From: Echinococcus granulosus
Taxonomy: Eukaryota; Platyhelminthes; Cestoda; Cyclophyllidea; Taeniidae
NCBI RefSeq assembly: GCF_000524195.1
Contig: NW_020170403.1
Location: 1 to 64,000 of the forward strand
Direction of reading: 5' to 3'
Length of the DNA: 64,000 nucleotides
Position 1 is the first letter of the stretch; every line of letters begins with the position of its first letter. Below are positions 1 to 26,042 of this stretch, one piece after another. The notes below the pieces were generated by a model. The model did no database searches. It was not told the DNA's origin and saw only the letters and a program-made list of their open reading frames with translations. Position numbers and translations under genes: made by a program.

Positions 1-3000
1 AATGCAGAGAAAATGCGCGACTTTCGTGTCTGAAGCAAAATGAAGAAGTGAATTTTGAGCCGCTCATGGGTTGGTTAGATGATTTCAGGAAAGCTTTTTC
101 CTTATTCGTGGCAAAATTCGCGGTTTTTTCGCTCACAAATGGATTTATTTATCCATGTGCAAAGTATTGTGAAGCTTCTAATAGACACTGCTAAATTTTT
201 TGGTCTCTATTTGTACATCTACTTAAAAACTTCTTTTTGATGAACGAACAATCTTGCTATGATTGTAAACGATATACTTCCTTACATTTTCCTTTTCTTT
301 TTGCTAACCTAATTAATGTATCGTTAAATTGGCGGTGTTTTGTTGATATACATTTTTGTTGTGGATGGAGGTATCATTTAACCAGTGTTAAAAGCAGAAT
401 GTTTCGCGTTCTTATGTTGTTTACATCTAGTCTTGGTTTTGTCTTATTCTAAACGAAGTCCGCAGTTTTGTCTCTAAAAGCACTGTAATGAAGCTGTATT
501 GTGCACGACTTCTTTTTCAAAGTGAAAGGCGTAGTGCTTTGTTAATGCGACGGTAATGGTGAAAATATTTTGAATGGTTGATGCAAACGAAGTTGCATCA
601 AAACTAATGAGAAATCAAATTCTTCTTTCCTCGCAAACCACTGAGGCAGCACTTTACCATTTATGTCTTATCAAAATAATTCTCTCCTAGTATCTGACAC
701 AGCAAAAAAACTCCTCGTAAGCCACATTCAGCTAAAGGTTTTCCTTACTTTAATATATTTAACAGGCCCAAATGCTAACATTATTTACGTGTACGCAGTT
801 TTCACAACTTAGGCCTGTGACATTACAAAGCGTTACATCTTTATTTTTTTATTTTTCTTTTACTACGTTGCCTTGACACCATTGCCTAATTTTTTTTGCC
901 TAAACCAACACAATGGGAGGCGGGAAGCACTATCAACAAAGGAAGTTAGTGGAAATTGACCACACCAATCATTAGGTTTATGTTCGCATTTGTAGTGTGC
1001 TCCTTGAATTCAACAATTTCTCTTACACGCAAACAAATATTGCAGAGTGTGATCGCACAGGGCAGTGTTGAAAAATTCGTATCGTGGACGTCTAAAATAG
1101 TAGTATTTCTGCTTACTATTTGCTTACAAAACAGGAGTACGATCAGTTTCACCAGTTTTAGGTTAGTTTCATTACAGAGTTTTATGAGAAGTGTCTGTGT
1201 ATTGAAGTAAGCAATACTTTACTGGCTTACACCGGCTGAGTTTGATGTATCCATTGCATAGGTCATCAGTAAAACAGTCACTGAAACCATCATCTCCATA
1301 TGATGCTATGATCGTGCGTATCACATGAAATTGTCAGATGAGGTCACTCCGAACCCTAATGATAATGTGTTTATTTATCCAACAAAAAAACATAGAGCAA
1401 CACCAGTAAAACAATTCCGTGCAGATGGGACAGCGTTTAGCGTCTACGCAAACCAGCAAATAGGAATCATGACCGATCCCACAACACATCATCATTCGTT
1501 AAACCTTACGATGGAGCTGTCGAAATGTGCAGAGACGGTGCAACATAGTTGGCATTCGCGACCTCTATCCCTTTAGGGGAAGTGACCTAATTCACAAAAA
1601 TCAACAAGATTTGTTTAAATAATCCATTTAGATCGAGGTAATGTTCATTTGACAAAATCTAGCATCAAAAACTCTTCCTAATACAATGGTTTTTGACCAT
1701 TTCTGCTTGTAATTTAAAAACTGTGTGATGGAGAAAACAGGCGCACGTAAATACATGCCAATAACTTGACTTACGGCAAGGACGGCTGTGTGCATTCTAC
1801 TTAGTTTAGCGATATCTAATTCTTTCAACTTCGACTGATTACATCGACTTCACAAGGGTTGTTTTTTAATGCGGATTGTGTTCTGGCATTAAACTGCTTC
1901 AAAAAAAACCCTCGAAAGACTTACATCAGAAACCATTGCGTTAAGCTGATCAGATTGGCAAGATCATCGATACGTTAAAGACTGCTCGCTTTTATTTTAG
2001 TAGTCCATATTTAACTCGCTCTAGTACAAAATATGCCATTTCAGATGGCAAAACAATTGCTAAAATCGCATTACACTTCCAATTGGCAAAAAACTTAAAA
2101 AATCTTTTGAAAAGAGATTTACTTTAAGATAAGGCATTTTTTTAATCTTTTTGCTCAAGTGATAAACTAACTTATGCAGTTTCATCTAAAAGATAAGTGT
2201 ATGCAAAAAACTCTTTCCACTTTGTGCAGCCATGAATTTTGCCTGACATTTAAAAAGACATACGCTGCATAACGTTTATTTCTGTCCTAACTAAAACTTA
2301 ATGTGGAAGAAGTGGTCATTTCACTTCCCTGTGATTTTCTCTGGGAGTAGGGCATTCATATACTGTCATTGAGACGAATTACTTGTATTGCAGCTCATGA
2401 GTGTCAATCAAGTATTTTCTTTGTGATAGCCTTGACAATTAGTGAAACGTTTTGCCTGACAATTTATGCAATTTCACTTCATTATATTTTACGGTTTTCG
2501 GGAATTAACAATATCACTTCTAGCTTAGCTAAATTCCATTCTTGCAAATCGTGAAAATAATTAGTCCCAACTGAAAACAAATAACAAGTTTATCTGTACT
2601 TTATACCCCATTCCATTTAGTATGTTTTAAGATAAAACGGACTGTTATTTGTGCTAATATGCTGCTTATACATGGGAGGAAAGCACATAGAAGCGAGCAT
2701 TTCGAACTCCATGGGAATCATTTTGCCGATGTCAAATTGGTAAAGTTTTGCGAAACACTCTGTCTGCGAGTTGGAATTGCAAATATTATTTATCGCACGA
2801 CTTGTAAATGCAGTTCGCAATGCGTGAGTTCTTTGGCCAAGAATATATTTAGCTTACATTTGATTCCTACTTCTACTGCCAAGTCATTAGTAGTATCACT
2901 AAGTATGCGGCAGTATTTTCAAAATTTTATGATCTGATCCACGTCCTGCTGCAGATTCTCACAGCCCAAATCTCATTCTCCTAATTAGCACAAAGAGATA

Positions 3001-6000
3001 CTGGCTTAAACCGACGCTATGTGATGTATATGATAAGAAAATAGGTAACTTCAATGATTTCATTGCAGAATGTACCAATTCGGTTGTTAACTTAAGTTGC
3101 TAACAACATCAAAAATAATTATTGGTAGGACGCCGGATGCCACCTTATATCACAGTTACGAAAAATACCGACAAGTGAACTTACGTTGCCAGCAAGAGAC
3201 AGGTGACTTTGGCTCCAACTTCATCTCAAGCTTAAACCTTGTGATGCACTAAAAATGCAGGAAGAAATATACATCAAGTTTATTTGTATCCCCAAATTTA
3301 CAAATAGTTCCTGACTGTAAGTTATGCACGAGCTCCTCTTAATTGTTACTTTTCATCCAGTAAATAGAACTAGACCAATCTGTCAAGTGCCTGCATTAGA
3401 AAGTGATGCAAGTAGTAGGTAAGGTACATTTGCGCGGAAATTTATGGTGTTGTGCTCGTTATCAAACATTGTAGGTATTTGATCCTGCAATTCGCCCTTC
3501 CAATGTATATGGAATAGGGGCAAAATTTGATGAGAAGAGATCAACTACTCCAAGGATGCCCTCTATAAGGTGGCCTAATTCATATGTGCTTGAGAGCATT
3601 GATTAGGGAAACAAAACCTGCTCACATTACCCTCGTACCCTTTTGTGAGAACTTATTGCCTCTTTAAACCATTAGCCTAATCAGCCGACATTCACATGCA
3701 CATTCCATGTGTTGTTGCATACCTCTTCCAAGTGCTATAAGCCTGTCAAAATGTAAAACTAAATAAAGTTGGGTTTACTCTCCCCTTTCCATTTAACCCA
3801 GCAGTTGGATACTTAGCACAAGGCAGCCAAATAATCGCATTTGCCGCCATAAAATCCTAATAAAGTTAACTTGTAATCACGGAACAGTCTGCTGGGCACC
3901 AACAGAGAATGCATCATAAACGATTTTATAGTGCTAGAGAGTAGAAAAGACAAATTTGCAGATGGACTAAGCGGTAGGATAAGCGGAAGATGTCTGAGCA
4001 GACCTGAGAAAGCCGATGCATGCAAATTCCTGTTCATTAATGGTTTACGCTATTTATCTATACTGCTGCATTCGCCATTACCTCCTTTTTTCAAAAGGTT
4101 TATTATTCGCGTTCGCCCATTCTGCTTGGATCAGAGTTAAGGAGATGAGACATTGTCAATATGTTGTAAATAAAAAAGGAAAACTCCATATTGTTTGAAT
4201 GAAATCGAATGGTTTATTAGCGATTATTAGACTTGTTTTGGCAGCGATATTTAATATTGATGGTGCATGCGGATGAAGGGGACAAGATTTTATTCCGTCC
4301 ACTAAGGAGGGTTAATAGAGCAGGCAGAGATTTACGAAAATCGTTACAAGAAGAGAGGAAGAATCCCATCCTTCTTTTAAGAATTTATAAACAGTTGGCA
4401 TGAGACCAAACAATCTTCCAACAGGTCCTTTCACTTTTTTCCCATTTGTCAATTGTGAGTAAGGTATTGTTTCACTTTGTTTTTGCATGTGAACTTAAAT
4501 TAACTAAAATTGTGCTTTAAGTATGTCGCTAGGTTTTAAAAGTCTAAGAGGGGTTCTACTTATCTAAAATATTACGACATATCCACGCACAAAATATTCA
4601 ACAAGAATTGCTTTACATCAGGCGCTTTTTTTTGTTGCTTCTAAATTAAGAGTACGTAGATGTGAATAAGTCCTTCTTAAGTTCCTGCTTTCTGTTTATT
4701 ACTTCAATAAGAAAACATACCAGTACTCTGCTAGCGTCTTTCATCTCTAAAGCCAAGATCAAGTGGCACAAAGCAAGTAAGAGCAATATCACTCATCGCA
4801 GTTGCGCAAGCAAAGTATGGAATGCAAAGTAATGCTTTTGATATGCAGTTCATCAATCGACAGTTTTACTTATAACTTCTGCAAAGGAGTCAAAAAAATG
4901 CTTTTTTTTTCTTAATTATTAATTTTAATAACTACAACATTCGATCGTCTGAATAGGTTCTATAAATGAACACCGTGAACAAGTGAACACTTTTTATAGC
5001 ATGGGCTTTTTGACTTGCCCTGAGCATAAAAAACTTTTCAAAACTCAACCTCATTTTAGATATGCTACATATTATTATTATAAACAAAGTCAATCACCAA
5101 TATTATCTGTTTTCGCAACACCACATTCACATATCCACATCAATGAAGATGAGCAGCATGCTGTAAGGCAGTAATATAAGTCATTTCTTTAAGCATATTA
5201 TTGTATTTATCTAGAAGCAATTGCTGTTTTCGGCCACCTTATATTGCCACAACAGTTGTTAATTTTTTTATGTGAATTAATGTTTACATATGCTAGCCTG
5301 GTTTCAAGAGGGGAACGACGTGTGCGCACAAGCCTGACAGGTAATAAATGTCGAAGACCGACGATGGTGCGATAAATGACTTACTTTAGATCCGAAACAA
5401 TACTTAGTGCACGCAAAATGCATCTAAGTTTAATATAAACCGATAAATGTTACTGAGAGAAAACCTGATCATGAACATATTCTATGTGATGGCAACAAAA
5501 AGATTTCTTGCTAATCACTAGGTACACGGGTAATTAAAACAGAAAGTCAACTTTTTGATAGCATAAATATTTACAAGAACTGTTATAAATCTCAGAATAA
5601 AAATAATGAATGCGAAGACGGTTGTCCTCGTGCTTGACAAGAAGGTGGTTAAGTTTATCATAAACGCCTCGCATTCTGGCCCATACCTTTTATTAGGTGA
5701 TTTTAGTTGTCGTGTGGGTATATTTAGCTAAATTTACCATATTTTTTCACAGATTTCAGAAATAAGATTAATCATTTGGACATATTTCATAAATAACTTT
5801 AAAGGTGCATAGTTTTTAACCATGATAATTTTGCCTAAAAAGAAAGGAAGAAGCATTATGAAATATGGCAAAGTTGTGTTTATTAATAAATCTTGCAAAC
5901 TTCAGGCCTACGCAAGCCCGCACAGACGAGGGCTAGAGATTGGAAATTTTTACAAGCAGAGCCAAGTTCCTCACACTGCTGCATGGTGCAACACAATGCA

Positions 6001-7121
6001 TTTGGGGCTGCCTACCTCAGTTGGACCAATAATTCACTGTGGCATCCTTTCTTATCCCTCTGCTCCCAGGTTCGCTTGTATACCTGACCCATAATGTAAA
6101 TAATAATTTTTAGAAACAAAAGACCTTTAAATTGACACCAAATTGTATTAAAAATACTCAGTTACACCAGTTTGCTCAATTGTGTTCAATAACTAAAAAC
6201 ACGATTTCAAAAGTTATTAAAGCACCAGCCAAATTGGACACATTTTTTTCTACCATAAATGCCTTCAGTCAAAAGTAGGTTAAAAGCACTCACTATTGCA
6301 ATCTTTTGTTTAATTTTCGTGGTATTTTGGACAAAGTTTTTCATTTGGATTTTTCAAAATGCATTGATCGGCTCAAAAGCTTCTGGGTACATTAAGTCCT
6401 TTAAATGCAGCCAATTATGTGATGTTTCAAATAACATTTAAAACAATTTATGCTGATTCGCTAACAGTTACGTCACTTTTGTTGCTTCCAAAATATACAA
6501 TCACATAGGCAGATTAATCGCGCCATAATTTTCTTGTTACCAGGCAGGAGTAATTTTTTCTCGCACTCACAGATGAACCTGAAAAGTCGTCCCCTATCAA
6601 CATCTGTAGGCAGCTGATACGTTGCAGCAGACATCGAATTGAGACCTGTGGGTTTTATTGCGATGGTAATTAACCGCAGATAAGTTTCATTTCCCGCAAT
6701 GCGTATAACATTGTAGTCGATGATCCAAGCGAATGATGAACTCACATGTATTGATGCATGAAATCTTGTAAATCATGGCTGCATTGGGTATGGTTTCGCC
6801 AAAACGTAAAGTTAAATTTAGATTATAGTGTAACTGCAAGGTTATTACTAACACAGATTAAAATTTGGCTAATTTGATAAGGGGTGACATATTAAGATCT
6901 TGGCCGCGTGATAAATTAGTACTGTGCTATGTGAATGGGAATAAAATAGACGCTCATTTTTATAGGTCTCTTACAAAAAACAGCTAATACTTTCTACAAC
7001 CACTAAACCAATGTAGATGCCAAATGCTGTCGACTTTTCAATTCTTCTATCAGGGTTTGTTATATGTTCTCTCAAATACAGTATGTGCACTTCTTTCGTT
7101 GCGCTAGGGTGTATCACTCAG
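1..7121. other. No gene seen
   Basis: AT-rich with only short, overlapping chance frames (none above about 92 codons, without supporting splice sites or recognisable peptides). No RNA gene or clear repeat found by eye. Confidence 0.5.
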
Positions 7122-7196
7122 TAGTAGATCTTTGGGATCAGGTCCATTATCTGCTGTCATCCATGTAGCACCTTGTGACTTCCCTGAAAACGATAG
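7122..7196 (+). CDS. Small splice-bounded exon of unidentified gene
   Basis: A 75-nt segment between acceptor cactcag and a consensus donor GTAAGT, open in one frame as SRSLGSGPLSAVIHVAPCDF then PEND. It begins with one nucleotide of a codon and ends with two, which is compatible with direct joining to the exon at 9399-9590 (AG plus T gives Ser). No family recognised. Confidence 0.35.
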
Positions 7197-7667
7197 GTAA
7201 GTCTGCAGTGGCAACTCGAATGGGTAGATGAAAAGTGGCGGGTACTTTCAGAAGTGCCAGTGACCAGCATTTTGTCAATCGCCTTACTTGCGACAGAGAT
7301 GGTAATTTTTAGTGCGACTCTGTTGCTAATTTTTTGCGCGGAATATTAGTGACTAATCTTCCCTTTTTGGTCTGACAAATCATCAAGTAAGGTGGTTGCT
7401 TCAATTTTGAGGTACTTTGGGGAGCATGCTTGACATTTTTGTTGTGATCTACTTCCGTCTTTAGGGGAAACTTGCTCATATTGTGCCAAGCTTGCAGGCA
7501 ATGCTCATAAGAAGGAAATAATAGTGCGTCGGGCTGTTCCTTGTGTTTAACTTTTATCTCTTCATTTGGCGGTTCAAGCCTAACAGCTGATGAAATAAAT
7601 GCGAGAAGATCACCATCAGTAGATGTAGCATCTAAGGTTTCGTTCAGGTGAGGCATTACTATCGAAG

Positions 7668-8453
7668 ATGTCAACCAACCCGTACAACACATGGACCTAC
7701 AATGTCGACAAAGACGTCCAGTCTAAAAGCTCCATCAAGGTGGTTCCACGCGATGTTTCTGCCAATTGAGTCCCTTTGAGGTAGGGAATCATGCCGCCAA
7801 CATTTTGGAGGCCATCAAGGATACGGAAGAGGGGTCAAAATATCTCGGTCCGTAGCACGTTGAACGCGCTTGCTGAAAGTCCACCTCATCTCGATTACCT
7901 TGATAAGTTGGTGAACAAGTACCACCAGGAAATGTCCATCTTTTGGAACGACAGTAACAAAGGCGTAAAGCTTATGAATGTCTTCAAAGATTTGATCTTC
8001 GATACAGCCTCCATGATGTTGAGACACCTGGATACAGAGAAGACTGCACGTCTTCTCCGTCAGACCAAGAAAACAGCTTCAGCAATGTTCTTAAAGCTGT
8101 CTCAAATTGGAACCATAATACTATCAGAGAATGATGTACAGCGAATGTTTGGAGGCATGTCAGTACTGAATTCAAGCACTATCTTGGAGGGTGATTTGTT
8201 CAAGCACAGGAAGACACCAGGCCCGTCTCTACCCGGCAATGCTCAGCGGTGGTTCAAGCCCCTTGATCTGATTCGCATTTTTCGCCCACCTTTCACTGTT
8301 CAATCCAAGCTTGATTCAAGTAGAGATGACGGTAATCGTTTGCCAGAAGTTCGACGAATTGCAGGGAAGGAAACGTCAGTGAGGAGTGGCACTTCAGCCA
8401 TCCTTATTGCAGACGTAAGCAAGTTCAGACCAGTTTGTCCAATTAGTAATTGA
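7668..8453 (+). pseudogene. Frame-broken coding remnant, unidentified
   Basis: A coding-like stretch read in two frames. It opens with ATG (MSTNPYNTWTYNVDKDVQSK, then SSIKVVPRDVSAN) and stops at 7767-7769. Another frame then carries FEVGNHAANILEAIKDTEEG and SKYLG to a TAG at 7853. From about 7860 the first frame resumes with STLNALAESPPHLDYLDKLV, then NKYHQEMSIFWNDSNKGVKL and LIFDTASMMLRHLDTEK, open to a stop at 8451-8453. The frame leaves and returns, as expected for an old gene or retrocopy carrying two compensating indels plus a stop. Very small introns cannot be excluded, but no GT/AG pair I tried restores one frame. An antisense open stretch at 7309-7692 is probably a shadow. Family not recognised. 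Confidence 0.35.
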
Positions 8454-9398
8454 GTGCTTGCAGTTGCATTTTGGGAGGTCAAGACTTTTATTCCAAAGAG
8501 GCTTTTATAATATTAATAAACTCCTTTCTCCTTTACCTGTGCCGACATAATAGCGGACCCGCATAAAAGCTACCATTTCAGTGGTAGGCTCATATTTGAC
8601 TGTCCCTTGAATCAAACCTTTAAAAGGGATTTCTTGTCTCCTACAAGTGTTGGTGGTGTACTGCCTAACATTTACAAACCACTTAAACTTATCGAAGCTG
8701 CACAACGAACTCCCATGAAAAGACGTTTTACCCTCATGTAAGTTGTTGTTTTATTATTCAGTGAACCTTTTCACCTTGAAAATACTAGACTTATTTAAAC
8801 ATGAGTAAACTGATTTCTTGCGATATTGTTCCCGGTGATAAGTTAATGTGCCACTATCTAAGCGGAACATTTCATCTTCTGACTGGGATAGGCAAATTGT
8901 CAAATTCACCCTTTGAATATATCTATTTAAGTGCTAAGGTCTACGGTATTTTACCACCTTACCTCCTCGAATTGCCTTATATTTTGGTTATTCAAAAATT
9001 ACTGGCTTTTAGCACAAGGGTTTTTGATATAGCGGGAGTGGATTCCCTTAAATATCTTATAAAATGTGGCGTTAAAAGACATCAGTAAGAGGGAGAAATC
9101 GCCTACCTACCCATCCATATACGCCTTTAAACCTGCGAACACATTCTTTTGATCTTTGAATAGTGTTTTCTGGTCTTTGTCCTGTAAAATATGCTAACAG
9201 TTTTCTTTAAATTAACAACTATCAGTGAACTGTGCCACTAACAGCCAAAAGTCTAGGTGACCATGCAGGATGGCGGATGTAAAATCGCGTAACAGCAGTC
9301 ATGATTGATGGATGGATAGAAGGCTAGAAAAGTTTGCAAATCGCGTATCTTTAGCTGAAGCGATTAATGGAGCAGTTAATTAATTTACATTTTTGCAG

Positions 9399-9590
9399 TC
9401 TGGACGCTCTGAATGCCAGACTTCAGCGTTGCATTCGCGCGATAATGCGAGATCCTTCGATGAAGAGCAAACGCGACATTATGAAGCTCATGTCTATCCT
9501 GCTGCAGCAATCTGAGAGGGTCGAATTTCGTGTTAGTAGACGGCTGAATGCTCTCGGTCTTCCGAGAAACCCAGAAGGTCAAAACCTACC
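9399..9590 (+). CDS. Splice-bounded exon of unidentified gene
   Basis: Exon of 192 nt between acceptor ttttgcag and donor GTAAGT, fully open. It reads LDALNARLQRCIRAIMRDPS, then KSKRDIMKLMSILLQQSERV and FRVSRRLNALGLPRNPEG. The composition is helical and basic, with a probable amphipathic helix pair. It is likely part of the same plus-strand gene as 7122-7196. Neighbouring exons to the right were not found; KIFAP3 lies convergently, its stop about 2 kb away. Function unknown. Confidence 0.5.
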
Positions 9591-10044
9591 GTAAGTCTCC
9601 AAGCCCTGTAGATTGTGAGCCTCGCCTATAGGTCAAAAGTCAATGCACTGAACTATGGAATACAGCACCCCTTCCTACTGTTCTATCATCAGTCCCCTAG
9701 CAAACCACGCTGTTCAGGAAGTTTTCCTTAAACTTTTCGTTAGAATAAGCATTCAATACTTTAAGGACAGGGTAAAACCAATCATCTCAGACAGCGAAAC
9801 ATTAAATTTATTTTACGCCTGGAAGTGTATATGCGCACGAAAATAGCATATAAACTCCATCCTAGCTGCAAATTTGTGTCTAATAACAACTTGTACTTCC
9901 ACTTCCCTATTAATGTCATTGAAGGAGCTTGCCAAAAAATATCCTTAAATTGCGCCTAGTGCATCCAAATTTGTCACACTTTGTTAAGAGGCATTTCTTC
10001 TAGACTGATTTAGTGAATATTGCGAACATATCAAATGTTAACAG

Positions 10045-10665
10045 AGTAATAGGATTGTTACTATCCAAGACTACTCCGGCATCGGCTATGGCCAAGGCCA
10101 TTGCATGCCTGCATATCTACTTACTATAACAAAGTCAGGGTCATGTTTTCAGTGTTATTAGCATCTCCATCGACTGAATGGAATCGCAGTTTGCATAACA
10201 CGATTGGCAAGTGGCCAGCCAAGTCAAAGGAGATGAGATTAGTCTTGAAACACGTCAATTTTTTCCCAGAGGGGATATCACCAGTATCGTACGAATGATG
10301 AATCGGCCCTTCTTAATCAAACCCCACGAATGGACTTGTCTCACCGGAAGATTCGGTCTAGCCTAATTCTATTCTGTGCCCTCTGGCGAGAAAGGGCTAC
10401 AGGGATCCCTAATTTGAGTCGACACAGCGGTGAACTCTCACACAAAATTATTGTCAACTGCAAGCTTGCACGCGTCTTTAACCGTCATTCCCACTTTTAA
10501 CTCGGTGATTCGTTTGAAGGTACTTAGCCTACTGATCCTACCTTATTTTTCTTCTCTTTTCAATCCATTCAAATTACCTTTCCGATTTTATAGCTCTTCT
10601 TTGCTTTGAGTTAACCCTACTCATGTCTCCACTGTCCAGCCCTCACTTTCTTGCTGATTATTACC
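10045..10665. repeat. Dispersed repeat A, copy 1
   Basis: Diverged but collinear with 31530-32170. Shared blocks include tatggccaaggc versus tatgaccaaggc, the run around 10243-10280 versus 31770-31810 (aaacacgtcaattttttcc versus aaacatgtcgattttttcc), and the end around tttttcttctctttt. No intact reading frame and no obvious terminal repeats. Probably a decayed transposable element. Confidence 0.7.
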
Positions 10666-11310
10666 TGCTCGCTTTACAGTCTCCGTGTTCACTAATCACT
10701 CGCCTGTGATTGATCCTTTGTTCGAAAAATCGACATCATGCTTGAAAACGTATTCTTCTAGCTTATTAAATAGGTAGGCGCGTTGGATTTTTGACAATTT
10801 CAACTGATACAACTTGCGATGCGTTCAGTAGCTTGGATTCCAGTCAATCGATTAAGCCAAATTTCATCGATGGATTGTGCGGCGTGAAGTCGAGAAAACC
10901 TAGCAAAGGGACGACGAGTAATACGTCAAGCTGCACGTTACAAATTTTCGCGTACACCTCTCCCATACTTCTGACAAATTCAACGCGCCCACCCTGCGGT
11001 CACTTCGTTTCCTCGACCCATGATAATTTTAACATGCCAAAGAATATTTCCTATTTCAAAAAACTGGATGAAAGCATCTCATAATCAGCTCGTTAAATTC
11101 ACATTAAAAATGAATTGTGTTATACCCAGCGCATATAAATTTCGCGATATCTTAAGTGTGGTTATTACAAAATAAATCAAATTTTCAAGTTTTATTGATA
11201 TGTAAGGTACAGATGAAAACGAGAATGGTTAAACTACGCTTAACTATTTTTACAAGCACTCGCTTTAACAGAAACCCAAAATATCGGATAGTCTTCTAAA
11301 TCACGTTAAC

Positions 11311-11316
11311 TTTATT
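11311..11316 (-). terminator. Candidate KIFAP3 polyadenylation hexamer
   Basis: AATAAA on the minus strand, about 230 nt beyond the inferred KIFAP3 stop. A second AATAAA lies about 120 nt further on. Supported only by motif and position. Confidence 0.3.
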
Positions 11317-11546
11317 TGATAGAATTTAATTATGGTTCTGCAATTCATAAGACCAGAATTTAAACAGTTTCCATGGTCTGCCCTGTTTTCACCTGGAACG
11401 AGGAAGTTCCTTGCGTTAGAATTCTACTTTGAAAAGCAATATAAAGTGTGCTGGGCGAAATTCGAGTAATATCATTAAAACAGGAAAACAAACAATCACG
11501 TTCGATGCATTGTCTCAGCAGTCAAGTGAGCAGCATTTCCATTGGT

Positions 11547-24889
<13,343 letters not shown>

Positions 24890-25190
24890 ACTAAAAGTAG
24901 TCGTTTGATAAAGGACAGTGCCAGACATTTTGTGGGGTTAAGGTTTCAAGTCTATGCCTCCTTGCTACTTTATTCCCACTTCACTGCTGCCTAGCAACAC
25001 TTATCTGGATTCTGTCTAGCGGGTAGAGCAGTGGCGAAGGTATTACACGTTTACTTCATTGACATCTTCAAACAGTTACAGCAGATCGCTCCGTGAGGAA
25101 CTTCCTTTCAGATGTCAATAGCATTCCTGAAAAAATCGGACTAAGGTAGTCACCGTAGGTTGAAGTCATTTTCAAATCTTTCAATTCTTC
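24890..25190. repeat. Dispersed repeat B, partial copy 1 (head)
   Basis: Matches the heads of the copies at 33640 and 50370, for example ttcccacttcactgctgcc versus ttctcacttcagtgttgcc. A matching tail-like piece (ggagccttaagtgcc) lies upstream at about 24500-24620. Confidence 0.5.
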
Positions 25191-25870
25191 GTCAACACTT
25201 GTCTTTAAAACAAAGCGAACCGTGATCGGCTAAATCGAATTTAGAGCCGAAAATAAGCAAATACAATCCTAGTAGCAAGAGACTTTACGAAAAAAGGTGA
25301 AAATTTTATTAAGAAACATCTGAATTTCCTTGCTGAATAGGAAATTTAGAACCAATTCGGGCATAAAATGAAGTAAAATGCATTTCAAATAAAATAAAAG
25401 TATCCCTTGTAAATAAGGTTAGGACCTTGTAAAAAATTGTTCAAATATAAACATTAATGAATAATTTTTTCTTTACCTTAGAGATTGAATTCCTCAAAGT
25501 TGTGCAAGTAATGGGATCCCGTGTTGAATTACTGGATAACGCGAATAATTTTATGTAGGCAAATCATGAATTCTTTTCTTAAGGATGATCGTTAAAAAAC
25601 TTTCCATCCAGTTTACTAAGCTGCCCTTTTTAGAGAATTATTCAGCCTCTTAAAAATTTCCAAAATGGTTACTGATTTATTTGCAGCTTTGCATTTTTGG
25701 ACATTCGGCATAGTTTTGTGCTTCCCGAGATCCGATGGTACCTGCAAAATTAAGCATTAAAGATGGGAAGCTTATCCCAATTCACACGTTTACACAAGGA
25801 AAAGTACAAAACTAGTCATTATTAATTGCATTCTTTTTTAATTCCAAAATGAGCTGGCAATGTTCATTGG

Positions 25871-26042
25871 TCAAATAAAATATTTGATGTCAGTCTTAGT
25901 TGACAAAGCCACGTGTATGAAGTTCTCTGGCCCCTCCCTGAAGTTGTCATAAACCACGTCAATACAAAGGAGGATTCACCGTTGACGTACAGAAGGGACA
26001 GAAGGCAGTGATGCCGGGTGGAAACACAAATCACAAAGACTG
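25871..26042 (-). pseudogene. Calx-beta-like fragment with in-frame stop
   Basis: The minus frame after acceptor attctgcag reads SLCDLCFHPASLPSVPSVRQR, meets TGA at 25976-25978, then continues LCIDVVYDNFREGPENFIHV and ALSTKTD. The DN-x-x-EGPE-x-F pattern followed by hydrophobic-x-L is the hallmark of Calx-beta repeats found in FRAS/FREM-type and other extracellular proteins. The stop, and the lack of a donor that would remove it, suggest a decayed exon. A sequencing error is the alternative. Only one repeat's worth is visible. Confidence 0.35.

Noticed and set aside
1230..1330. Possible third copy of repeat A
   Set aside because: Only short shared words (for example atgatcgtgc). No collinear alignment could be extended.
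1325..1576. 83-codon open stretch near 1.3-1.6 kb
   Set aside because: No splice sites, no recognisable peptide, and frames of similar length are common by chance here.
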